Below, one piece after another: positions 25,741-33,661 of a stretch of 49,537 nt of DNA. The notes below the pieces were generated by a model. The model worked only from the letters and a program-made list of their open reading frames with translations. It had not been told where the DNA came from and ran no database searches. Origin of the DNA: an uncultured Bacteroidales bacterium (GTDB lineage: Bacteria > Bacteroidota > Bacteroidia > Bacteroidales > UBA932). The stretch spans positions 1 through 49,537 of the forward strand of contig CALZOR010000006.1 of the NCBI GenBank assembly GCA_945827785.1, given 5' to 3'. The number at the start of each line of letters is the position of its first letter. Within the stretch, counting starts at the first letter, position 1. A program made the position numbers and the translations under genes.

Positions 25741-26354
25741 CAGTCAAGTTTGAATACAGAATCCTTGACAGGATGGTTCTGTCTTATATTTTTCAATTCA
25801 ATCTCAGTGCAGTCTCCCGAGGTTTCATACATCTTTACAGTAGTCACCGCCTTGTTCTGCACATCGAAACGGATTACGAGTCTGGTCCACATCTGCCTGA
25901 GGTCCCTTTTAAGCGGGATGAGAGTGGCAACCCATTCCTTGCCTTCATCCTGGATTGTCGTCTTGAAATCCTTCTCGTCAGACAGACATTTTCCAACTAT
26001 GCAGCTGCTCATCAACCTGGTAATTTCCTTGAACATCTTGTTCTTGTCCACATCGATGACATCGGTCCTGTTGCTGTTGTTGAGCAGGACCTGGTTGCCG
26101 CTGAGAATGAAAGTATATTCATATGGTCTGGTGTATTCCCATCTGAGCTTGTCAGGCTGGGAGTAATACATCTTTCCATATGAAACCATATCTTCGCTGA
26201 GCATCGACATATGCTTGACCTGGACAAAGTCACATTCAAGGGTCTGCATCTGGGCTCCGGCCTGACTTATGGTCTGTATCATCTTTTCTGCAGGGATCTG
26301 CGCAAAAGCTGCCGCTGGAAGGAAAAACAATATGAATAGTAATAATCGTTTCAT
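25740..26354 (-). CDS. LolA-like outer membrane lipid/lipoprotein carrier
   Basis: A 204-residue periplasmic protein with a signal peptide cleaved after AAAFA. The mature part follows the LolA pattern: an N-terminal helix, then QTLECDFVQVKHMSMLSEDM near 37, GKMYYSQPDKLRWEYTRPY near 60 and FILSGNQVLLNN near 82. LolA chaperones lipoproteins across the periplasm; cluster-encoded versions are taken to ferry the lipid product instead. The ATG at 26354 overlaps the stop of the small membrane protein gene (TAATG), and the longer upstream reading lacks a signal sequence. It probably works with the MMPL exporter and the next small exported protein. Confidence 0.88.
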   Translation of the reverse strand: MKRLLLFILFFLPAAAFAQIPAEKMIQTISQAGAQMQTLECDFVQVKHMSMLSEDMVSYGKMYYSQPDKLRWEYTRPYEYTFILSGNQVLLNNSNRTDVIDVDKNKMFKEITRLMSSCIVGKCLSDEKDFKTTIQDEGKEWVATLIPLKRDLRQMWTRLVIRFDVQNKAVTTVKMYETSGDCTEIELKNIRQNHPVKDSVFKLD

Positions 26355-26704
26355 TATCTTGCAATCAAAAAACATCCGAACATTATCATTCCGACTCCTA
26401 TCCATTTCACCAGATTGACATCCTCATGGAAGAAGACAATGGCTGCCACCATGCCGAGAACATAGCTCAGGGATACAAGCGGGTAGGCCATGCTGAAAGG
26501 ATAGTTCTTGACAATATGGAACCAAAGAAGGCTTCCTGCCCCATAGCACAGGCCGCAGGCGGCGAACTGCCAGTTGAGAAACACCGATTTCCAGAAGGCA
26601 AATGTCATGGAAAAGGGGAGCATCCTGGCAAGTGCAAATTTAAGCAGTACCTGGCCTCCAGCAAGAAGGGTGCTTTGTACAAGAGCCAAAAGAAAGAGTT
26701 TCAT
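26354..26704 (-). CDS. Small EamA/SMR-type four-TM membrane protein
   Basis: A 116-residue protein with four hydrophobic helices: about 3-23, 38-58, 68-90 and 96-115. Sequence features such as GGQVLLKFAL, SLLWFHIVKNYPFSMAYPLVSLSYV and a terminal WIGVGMIMFGCFLI are typical of the half-size EamA/ArnE-like proteins in the DMT superfamily, which dimerise to flip polyprenyl-linked sugars. Next to a GT2 fusion gene it may flip a glycosylated or polyprenyl-linked intermediate (inference). It starts 4 bp after the ketosynthase stop. Confidence 0.8.
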   Translation of the reverse strand: MKLFLLALVQSTLLAGGQVLLKFALARMLPFSMTFAFWKSVFLNWQFAACGLCYGAGSLLWFHIVKNYPFSMAYPLVSLSYVLGMVAAIVFFHEDVNLVKWIGVGMIMFGCFLIAR

Positions 26705-26708
26705 GAAT

Positions 26709-28454
26709 TTATTTTCTTATCAAAACCAGTGATTCAGCATGAAGCGGCTCAGATGGCTTGCGTCCTGCTCTTTCATCGAAACTGTCGAACAGCGGGGTGG
26801 ATTCATCATAAAAGCCTACAAGGACAGACCTGGCCTTGCCGGTTCTGATGAGCCTTGAAGCATCGTACATCGCCCATTTGAATGAATCATCTGAATGTGA
26901 ATATGTTATATTATATCCATGACATCCGGTCCGTATTGCTATGGCCGAGCTGATGGTATTGTGGGTGCTCTGCATGAAGAGTGTAGGTTTGAGCAGTTCT
27001 TCATCATTAGCATTAATGTCTTCCAGAAACTGGATGCTTGTGCTGAACATTCCTTTTGCCGTTGCGGTAACGATGGCATCCGGACATTCTATGCCAGCTT
27101 CCTTCAGGGCGCGCAGCGCAGAAAGGTGAGCCGCCTTCATGAGAGTTCCCATTCTGCGTAACTCCATCGGGCTGATGAACGCTTTCAGAGACTTCAGGTC
27201 ATCTTCAGCAGACAAGGTGATGTGTGAAGCCGTTTCATATTCATGACAAGGGCGCTCATGGGAGATTTCGGCATGTGCTACTTTGCTGATTACAAGGCTG
27301 GAGTCATTGCCTCCGAAACCGAAAGAGTTGCACAGGACATTGTCAAGCTGCACTCCGCTCAATCCCAGGCAAGGTGCAATGCAACCTTCAGACTGCTGGG
27401 TCCATCCCAGATTTGCGGGAACAAAATCGTTCTGCATGGCAAGGATGCAGATGGCAGTCTCTATCGAACCTGATGCGGAAGTAGTGTGTCCGGTAAATGA
27501 CTTGGTACTTGAAACATAAGGCATTTTCTCTGTAAATACCCGTTTAAGTGCCTGGCTTTCAGATACATCATTGTTTGGAGTTCCTGTTCCGTGGGCATTG
27601 ACATACTGAATGTCGGATGGCTTCATACCAGCCATATTCAAAGCCTCTGTCATGGCAAGGTATGCACCTTCTCCGTTTTCCGAAGAAGCGGTCTGATGGA
27701 AGGCATCACAGCGGTTTCCATAGCCGGAAACATAGGCAAGGCTTTTGGCAGAGTTTTTTTCCAGAACGACAAATGCCGCTCCTTCGCCGAGATTCAGTCC
27801 TGCCCTTGTGGCATCGAATGGACGGCAAGGCTGCTTGTCGAGTATCATCAGGGTATTGAAGCCGTTCAGATGAAACTTGCTGAGCGCTTCAGATCCGCCT
27901 GCAATGACAATGTCCGCATCATCTGCCCTGAGCATTTCGCAACCAAGGATGATAGAATTGAGTGCAGAAGAGCAAGCTGTGGAAATGGTACAAGTGCGAG
28001 CCGTGCCGACCCCTGCAAGTTCTGCCATTTCAACCGTACTCTTGCCACATTCGTTTCCTTGAGGAAGGTCAAGCAGGGAGTCATCGGTCTTCATCTGCTG
28101 GAAATACTTCTCAGTCAAATCCATACCTCCGACAGTAGTGCCGTTTATCAAGACCACTCTCTTTCCTGTAACATCCTCTATACCAGCATGCTGCAAAGCT
28201 TGTCTTATCGCTATTGCACCCATGAGGGTAGTCCTGCTCATCGGCTGCGGATTGTCAATTCCAAGCATGGCTTTCATCTGGTCTTCAGAAAGCTGTACTT
28301 CGCCTACCGGAAGGTAATCATGCTTTGAGCTGAGGTATTTCATACGGCGAATGCCCGATACCCCCTTGCGGAGAGAGTCGAGCACCGATTCCGCATCATT
28401 TCCTATCGCGCAAAGAATGCCGAGTCCTGTAATAGAAATGCTATCTTGAGTCAT
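26709..28454 (-). CDS. Ketosynthase fused to a chain-length-factor-like half domain
   Basis: A 581-residue protein. Residues 1-393 are a full FabF-type ketosynthase with Cys161 (TISTACSSALNS), His288 (NAHGTGTPNND) and His323 (SFTGHTTSASG). Residues about 415-581 resemble the separate beta-ketoacyl-synthase N-terminal-like proteins (Ketoacyl-synt_2 type) of aryl polyene clusters: ISPMELRRMGTLMKAAHLSA, then MQSTHNTISSAIAIRTGCHG. That half has no catalytic cysteine and may act as a scaffold or length control. Adjacent to the ACP gene, with stop and start codons touching (TAA-ATG). Confidence 0.88.
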   Translation of the reverse strand: MTQDSISITGLGILCAIGNDAESVLDSLRKGVSGIRRMKYLSSKHDYLPVGEVQLSEDQMKAMLGIDNPQPMSRTTLMGAIAIRQALQHAGIEDVTGKRVVLINGTTVGGMDLTEKYFQQMKTDDSLLDLPQGNECGKSTVEMAELAGVGTARTCTISTACSSALNSIILGCEMLRADDADIVIAGGSEALSKFHLNGFNTLMILDKQPCRPFDATRAGLNLGEGAAFVVLEKNSAKSLAYVSGYGNRCDAFHQTASSENGEGAYLAMTEALNMAGMKPSDIQYVNAHGTGTPNNDVSESQALKRVFTEKMPYVSSTKSFTGHTTSASGSIETAICILAMQNDFVPANLGWTQQSEGCIAPCLGLSGVQLDNVLCNSFGFGGNDSSLVISKVAHAEISHERPCHEYETASHITLSAEDDLKSLKAFISPMELRRMGTLMKAAHLSALRALKEAGIECPDAIVTATAKGMFSTSIQFLEDINANDEELLKPTLFMQSTHNTISSAIAIRTGCHGYNITYSHSDDSFKWAMYDASRLIRTGKARSVLVGFYDESTPLFDSFDERAGRKPSEPLHAESLVLIRK

Positions 28455-28712
28455 TTATTTCGTACGGTTCTTTGAAATGTAATCCGCTATTGTATTGATG
28501 TTCTTGAATATTTCCTTGCCTTCTGCTGGGTTGGCAAGCTTGATTCCGTAGAAACGGTCAAGAATTACGATGAGCTCAAGCGCATCGATGGAGTCAAGAC
28601 CGAGTCCGTCACCGAAAAGCGGCGCATCATTATCTATGTCCTCAGGGGTAATCTCCTCAAGGTTCAACGCATCAATAATCTGCTCTTTCAATGTTTGAAT
28701 CAATTCTTCCAT
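28455..28712 (-). CDS. Acyl carrier protein between the two large ketosynthases
   Basis: An 85-residue ACP with phosphopantetheine Ser41 in GLDSIDALEL and an acidic helix II. The position between the two extended ketosynthases suggests it carries the growing chain. It is longer than the other two and resembles ACPs of type II polyene systems. It sits 7 bp after the preceding ketosynthase gene. Confidence 0.92.
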   Translation of the reverse strand: MEELIQTLKEQIIDALNLEEITPEDIDNDAPLFGDGLGLDSIDALELIVILDRFYGIKLANPAEGKEIFKNINTIADYISKNRTK

Positions 28713-28719
28713 AACTGTT

Positions 28720-30411
28720 TTATTTTCTTAATAAACACAATTCGGCCTCAAATGTATCCTCAGCACTGCAGTCTGCCCAGCCGGTAATCATGAGGCGGGA
28801 TTCAGACATTGCAAATGAAGACTTTACAATCGCTGCCATTATTTCAATATTCTTATCTTCCAATATATAAAGCGAGGTCTCTCCCGTATAGCCGTGCTTG
28901 ATGGCGATTTCTCCTGTCACAATGTTAGGCAGGGTATAGAGGAACACAGACGGGCTCGGGAAAAATCCCTTGGGATCTTCGATGGTCGCAATATGTTTCC
29001 GGTCAGTTACGATGGAGGAAGTACGGTTGAAGAGCACGACCGAATGCTCCATGGCGCCATCTGATTTATCCTCCCTCAGGATGAGCAGTTCAGAGGCAAG
29101 GAAAACCAGGCGGCTGAACATGTCCATCTTGTAGAATTTCGGATAGTCTCCGATATGTGTCTTGTATATTTCCGTAAGGAGTTCCTTTCCTTTTGCTGCA
29201 ACGGGAATAGTTTCTCCATCAATTGAGAGTGAATCCGATGTGAGTATTACCTTATGCAATACTTCAGGTTCGTTCAGTTGAACGCTTTTTTCCTCACAAG
29301 GTTCCCTGGTATATAGTACAGCCCCGTTGCATCCTCCGAAACCGGAAATAATCTTCAAGAAAGCATTCTTGTCAGTCTTGCGCAGGCTTGTCCCGATATT
29401 CACCTTTCCGCTCACTCCGATATTCGAAAAACCCCTCACCGGAAGTATGCATCCATCTTCCACGCTTGCCATGCTCAAAATAGTCTCAAGCACTCCGGAA
29501 GCACCCAGGGTATGTCCATACCATCCTTTCAAAGCGGTCAAAGGCACATCGGAAAGCCCGGCTGCCTGTATGGCCTTCGATTCCATCTGGTCATTGAACA
29601 TGGTGGCCGTTCCGTGAACATTTACAAATGCAAGTGACTCAATATCATGGCCTTCCATTGTCCTTTCAATGACTTTCAATGCACCTGCTCCGTTTGGCGA
29701 AGGAGCACTTACATGGTGGGCATCATTGTCAAGACTGCCGCAAACAAGCCTCCATGCTTTACTTTTGCCATCATCCCTGGTAAAAACCATGGTTGCAGCC
29801 GCTTCGCCAAGATTAAGTCCCAGACGTTCGATATCAAAAGGACGGCAGGCCTCGGCTGAGAGTGACTTGAAACACAGGAATCCGGATATGACAAAAGGGC
29901 TTGAACAATCTGTCCCGCATACGATTGCATTGTCGTAATATCCGCAACTGATCAGTCTGTCGGCAAGGACCTGGGCTGATACTCCGGATATGCAGGCATT
30001 GCAGCATACCACAGGCTCGGACTTCATTCCGAAATATGCAGCTATCTTTTTTGCCGCAGCACCTGGGGAAAGATAGGCTCCGTCTGAGGAAAGGTTGGAC
30101 GAGAGTTCCTCTACATCTCCCTTTGTAGTGCTGAGTATCAGCACTGTACGAGAGGATGTGACATCTATTTCAGTTCCGGACAGTGCTTCTTCAATGGATC
30201 TGATAGCGACATATTCAAAACGGGTATAGCCGTCAATCTTCAATTCGTCGAGCTGCTGAGGAGTAAACATCGACCCGGCAAAAGTGTCAGGAATCCCGTT
30301 CCAATTGCAATATTGTGCAATAGCGGACTTCCCGGACTTTACAGCTCGGTAGTTGTCCCCTGTGTTATATGCAAGAGGCGATATTATGTTGCTCGACAAT
30401 AACCGTATCAT
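28720..30411 (-). CDS. Ketosynthase with C-terminal extension
   Basis: A 563-residue ketosynthase. The N-terminal ~375 residues carry a complete but divergent triad: Cys140 in CCNACISG, His266 in NVHGTATMFND and His300 in WYGHTLGASG. From about 380 to 563 there is an extension with LFNRTSSIVTDRKHI, then FFPSPSVFLYTLPNIVTGEI near 480 and a strand-rich end, similar to small stand-alone 3-oxoacyl-ACP-synthase-like proteins known near ketosynthases in Bacteroidota. It may be the initiating or the second elongating enzyme. The start overlaps the thioesterase stop by four bases (ATGA). Confidence 0.87.
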   Translation of the reverse strand: MIRLLSSNIISPLAYNTGDNYRAVKSGKSAIAQYCNWNGIPDTFAGSMFTPQQLDELKIDGYTRFEYVAIRSIEEALSGTEIDVTSSRTVLILSTTKGDVEELSSNLSSDGAYLSPGAAAKKIAAYFGMKSEPVVCCNACISGVSAQVLADRLISCGYYDNAIVCGTDCSSPFVISGFLCFKSLSAEACRPFDIERLGLNLGEAAATMVFTRDDGKSKAWRLVCGSLDNDAHHVSAPSPNGAGALKVIERTMEGHDIESLAFVNVHGTATMFNDQMESKAIQAAGLSDVPLTALKGWYGHTLGASGVLETILSMASVEDGCILPVRGFSNIGVSGKVNIGTSLRKTDKNAFLKIISGFGGCNGAVLYTREPCEEKSVQLNEPEVLHKVILTSDSLSIDGETIPVAAKGKELLTEIYKTHIGDYPKFYKMDMFSRLVFLASELLILREDKSDGAMEHSVVLFNRTSSIVTDRKHIATIEDPKGFFPSPSVFLYTLPNIVTGEIAIKHGYTGETSLYILEDKNIEIMAAIVKSSFAMSESRLMITGWADCSAEDTFEAELCLLRK

Positions 30412-30848
30412 ATCGCAAATTTCTCAAGTCCCATCGACTTTTTCCACTGAGTGTAAAAGTCAGGACTATACCAAAGAAGTTTGTAATCCCTGTCCATGAA
30501 GACCTGAACCGTCTGTGCTGTGATGAAGACCGTTCCTGTCAGATGGTCGAATATTTCATATTCGAAAATGATTTTTGCCGCCTCCGTCGGTTTGTAGGTT
30601 ATCCTGATGGTCGGTGTCATCCCATATCTGAGCGGATGACGGTAGTTGATGTCCATCCGGACAATAGGAGCGAATATCATATTGTCGATATAGGTGTGAT
30701 ACGACAGTCCATATTTTGCCCCGAATGCCTCACGGGCATCCTCAAGATAAAGGGGATAGGAACCATGCCATACAACCTGCATCATATCCACTTCACTGAA
30801 GCGGATTTCGAACTGCTTTTCCACCGACAATACTGCCTTGTCATCCAT
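30408..30848 (-). CDS. YbgC/4-HBA-CoA-type hotdog thioesterase
   Basis: A 146-residue hotdog thioesterase. The segment RFSEVDMMQVVWHGSYPLYLEDARE (near 16-40) matches the YbgC/4-hydroxybenzoyl-CoA pattern with nucleophile-side Asp21, and the central helix and five-strand sheet follow. In aryl polyene clusters an equivalent enzyme releases or edits chains bound to ACP. It lies between the second dehydratase (1 bp away) and a ketosynthase, so action on ACP-bound intermediates is expected. Confidence 0.85.
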   Translation of the reverse strand: MDDKAVLSVEKQFEIRFSEVDMMQVVWHGSYPLYLEDAREAFGAKYGLSYHTYIDNMIFAPIVRMDINYRHPLRYGMTPTIRITYKPTEAAKIIFEYEIFDHLTGTVFITAQTVQVFMDRDYKLLWYSPDFYTQWKKSMGLEKFAI

Positions 30849-30849
30849 A

Positions 30850-31311
30850 TCAGGCTTCCTCCTTTTCCAAATTCCTTACAGACAATTTGATTTCTGCAGT
30901 GGCAATTACCTTCCCGCCGCATTTCACGCTTGCCTGGGCCAGGGTCATTCCAAAAACTTCCTCGATTATCTCAACAGTCGTACTGATAGTCGAACCAACC
31001 GGAGCCAGCTCCTCAATCACGTAATTGCGTACAGCTCCGATAAATCCTACCTGCACCTCCTTCTTCAATAGAAACTTATTATAGAATCCAAGGCGCGCCG
31101 CACATGTCTGTGCCATATTCTCCATCATTCCTGAAGGGGAGAATCTGCCATTATCAACAAATATATTTGATTGGCTGACAACCAGTTCCGTGGTAGATGT
31201 GGTCATCTCGAAATGAGTGAGCCTGTCTATCATCACGAAAGGGTCCCTCTGGGGAAGGAGGTCGCGGACATCAATATTTCTCAGAAAATCCTCTGTATAT
31301 ATATTTTCCAT
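30850..31311 (-). CDS. ApeP-like hotdog dehydratase lacking the usual His
   Basis: A 153-residue hotdog protein. LLPQRDPFVMIDRL near 18-31 is the FabZ N-terminal signature. The central helix has Glu64 in GMMENMAQTCAA, corresponding to the FabZ catalytic Glu. The stretch before it (NIFVDNGRFSPSG) has no histidine where HFPG would be. ApeP-type dehydratases of aryl polyene clusters share the MAQT-type helix. The ATG at 31311 overlaps the previous stop (TGATG), so an upstream TTG is rejected. See the paired dehydratase at 24948-25334. Confidence 0.8.
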   Translation of the reverse strand: MENIYTEDFLRNIDVRDLLPQRDPFVMIDRLTHFEMTTSTTELVVSQSNIFVDNGRFSPSGMMENMAQTCAARLGFYNKFLLKKEVQVGFIGAVRNYVIEELAPVGSTISTTVEIIEEVFGMTLAQASVKCGGKVIATAEIKLSVRNLEKEEA

Positions 31312-32189
31312 CAATCCCAAAAATCAAAGAAGTTATACCACTGTTCCGGATACTCTCTCAGGCGTTTTTCAAGTTCTGCCACATAGGCTCCGCAAAGCTC
31401 GGCAATCTGTTTTTTGCGAGGCGCCTCCTTGTCATAATGCAGGGGAGTGACAAAAATCTGATATTTCTTCCTGCCCACCTTCATTACATTGACCGCCAGG
31501 ACATCAAGCCCCCGCATTGCAGCCACGGTAAACGGTCCGGCCGGAAACTTTGCCTTTTTCCCGAAGAATTCACACTCGATTGTCTTGGTATTGCCCATAT
31601 ATCTGTCTGAGGGGAAACTTACAATGTCACCCTTGCAGATGGCCTTGTCTATCTCAAAGAGATAACTCATATCCTCGGTCATGGCAATCATGCCGATATT
31701 GGTCTTCGAGAACATGTTGTTGCGATTCTCCATGACTGAGGCTTTTTCATATCCATAGACCACGGCATGAATCATCTTTTTCTCAGATGCAAGCGTATAT
31801 CCGGCAATCTCATAATTTCCTATATGAGAACTCAGGTGCAGGAATGCTTCATCACGGCTTTCAAGGGCTTTGAAATGCTCCATTCCCTCGACCTGCACAT
31901 CGAATTGCCTGCCGGCATACATGGCGAATCTGTCAATCACCACTTCCGAGAACTTGCAGTGGTTAAGATATGTCATCCATGCTGATTTCAGTCTGCCGAA
32001 TCCGTGAATATTCCTGAAATAATTCCAGGCTGTTTTTCTGCTGCGGTTCAGAACCAGGCATACAGGCACTACAAAAATGTTCGAAAACAGATAAAGGACC
32101 CTCACGTCAATAGCACTCAAGGAACGGATGAGCATTTTATGCATCCATCCGTTCCCATAAGTCGATCCGGCCCAGTTTTTCTGCTCCAT
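31311..32189 (-). CDS. LpxL/HtrB-like lysophospholipid acyltransferase
   Basis: A 292-residue membrane-associated acyltransferase of the lipid A late-acyltransferase family. The N-terminus has an amphipathic/hydrophobic anchor near 20-50 (VRVLYLFSNIFVVPVCLVL). The catalytic motif is HX4E: His122 and Glu127 in SSHIGNYEIAG. Further matches are FPSDRYMGNTKTIECEFFGKKA near 210 and the GPFTVAAMRG stretch near 238. Since LpxL enzymes take acyl groups directly from ACP, it is a natural candidate to load the finished polyene from ACP onto a lipid acceptor. It lies 3 bp after the ACP gene. Confidence 0.88.
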   Translation of the reverse strand: MEQKNWAGSTYGNGWMHKMLIRSLSAIDVRVLYLFSNIFVVPVCLVLNRSRKTAWNYFRNIHGFGRLKSAWMTYLNHCKFSEVVIDRFAMYAGRQFDVQVEGMEHFKALESRDEAFLHLSSHIGNYEIAGYTLASEKKMIHAVVYGYEKASVMENRNNMFSKTNIGMIAMTEDMSYLFEIDKAICKGDIVSFPSDRYMGNTKTIECEFFGKKAKFPAGPFTVAAMRGLDVLAVNVMKVGRKKYQIFVTPLHYDKEAPRKKQIAELCGAYVAELEKRLREYPEQWYNFFDFWD

Positions 32190-32192
32190 CGA

Positions 32193-32435
32193 TTAGTTGA
32201 TTTTCGTTTCTATATAATCGCAGAATTTAGAGAATGTGTCAACTCCTGCCATTTCTTCAGCTTTGATCTTGAAGCCGAAGTTCTTTTCAACGATAACTAC
32301 TATGTCAACGAAATCAAGGCTGTCAATTCCCATGTCCTCCCTGAGTTTTGCATCCGGGAAAATGTTATCCGGCTCGATTTCCAGTTCCTCAATGAGGAAA
32401 TTCCTTACTTTTTCTTCAATTTCTGTACGATTCAT
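32193..32435 (-). CDS. Acyl carrier protein next to FabF-like ketosynthase
   Basis: An 80-residue ACP with phosphopantetheine Ser39 in GIDSLDFVDI and a strongly acidic surface. It follows the first ketosynthase by 5 bp and precedes the LpxL-like acyltransferase, so it is likely the elongation ACP. Confidence 0.93.
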   Translation of the reverse strand: MNRTEIEEKVRNFLIEELEIEPDNIFPDAKLREDMGIDSLDFVDIVVIVEKNFGFKIKAEEMAGVDTFSKFCDYIETKIN

Positions 32436-32440
32436 AACTT

Positions 32441-33661
32441 TTATAATTTCTTGATTACTAATGCGCTGTTGGTCCCACCGAATCCGAAGGAATTACTCAG
32501 AACAGTATTTACCTCTGTTTCAACGGTTTCCTTTACTAAATTGAGATGTTCTGAATATTCGTCACATTCTTCGAGATTGATATTCGGAGCAACGAATCCG
32601 TTCTGCATCATAATGATGGAATATACGATTTCGCTCGCACCTGCCATCCAGCACTCATGTCCTGTCATGCTCTTTGTGCTGCTGACCAGGGCATGTTCGC
32701 CTGCAAAAAGCTTGTCAATGGCCATGGCCTCGAACATATCACCCTGGCGTGTGCTGGTTGCATGCGCGTTGATATAGTCGATATCAGAAGCTTTCACTCC
32801 CGCGTCATCCATTGCGCGCTGCATGGCCCTTATGCAACCTTCATCGCTTGGCTGGCTTATGACTGATGTTCCGTTGGATGAGAATCCATATCCGATTACC
32901 TCTGCAATGATGTCAGCACCCCTTGCCACTGCATGGTCATAATCTTCAAGAATAAGGGCAGCCGCACCTCCGCTCGGCACAAGTCCGTCACGGTTTTTGT
33001 CAAAAGGCCTGCTTGCCCTGGCCGGGTCCTTCATGTTTTTAGAAAATGCTCCGATGGCATCGAAAGAAGCCATGGAGTAGAAATTGGTTTCCTGAGCTCC
33101 TCCGCAAAGAACCATGTTCTGCAGTCCGTTCTTGATCAGCATATAGGCAAGTCCGATGGAGTGGCTTCCGCTGGCACAGGCGGCGCTGATTGTGAAGTTC
33201 ACTCCCTTGAGCCTGAATATCGTGCTGATATTCATTGTTACGGTAGAGTTCATTGCCTGGAATATGAACGACTGGCCGAGAAGCTGGGTATCATGTTTCT
33301 CATCCATAATCTTGGAAGCCTCGATTACAGGCTTGGCGGATGAATCGTTTCCGAAGATACAGCCCACCTCATTGGCATCAAGATAATCCTGAGTGATGCC
33401 TGCCATTTTGAAGGCCTGGTCACTTGCCATATATGCATATTCGGCTTCCTCCGACATGCCACGTCTGAGGTGACGGTCGATAAGCCCCTTGAGCACAGGC
33501 TTTTTCACTATGCCAGTCAGGGCAGACTGATAACCATATTCAAGTCTTATATCTTCAACCCCTATCCCGGATTTTCCATTGAAAAGGGAGTCTTTCACCT
33601 CTTCAAGCGTTGTTCCAAGGCATGACCATATACCCATGCCTGTTATGACTACACGTCCCAT
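32441..33661 (-). CDS. FabF-type beta-ketoacyl-ACP synthase
   Basis: A 406-residue elongating ketosynthase without extra domains. The triad is intact: Cys162 (SAACASGSHS), His300 (NAHATSTRQGD) and His335 (MTGHECWMAG). The C-terminus ends NSFGFGGTNSALVIKKL, typical of FabF. In aryl polyene systems the plain ketosynthase pairs with a chain length factor; here the partner could be either extended ketosynthase. The start overlaps the ketoreductase stop (TAATG), so they are translationally coupled. Confidence 0.93.
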   Translation of the reverse strand: MGRVVITGMGIWSCLGTTLEEVKDSLFNGKSGIGVEDIRLEYGYQSALTGIVKKPVLKGLIDRHLRRGMSEEAEYAYMASDQAFKMAGITQDYLDANEVGCIFGNDSSAKPVIEASKIMDEKHDTQLLGQSFIFQAMNSTVTMNISTIFRLKGVNFTISAACASGSHSIGLAYMLIKNGLQNMVLCGGAQETNFYSMASFDAIGAFSKNMKDPARASRPFDKNRDGLVPSGGAAALILEDYDHAVARGADIIAEVIGYGFSSNGTSVISQPSDEGCIRAMQRAMDDAGVKASDIDYINAHATSTRQGDMFEAMAIDKLFAGEHALVSSTKSMTGHECWMAGASEIVYSIIMMQNGFVAPNINLEECDEYSEHLNLVKETVETEVNTVLSNSFGFGGTNSALVIKKL

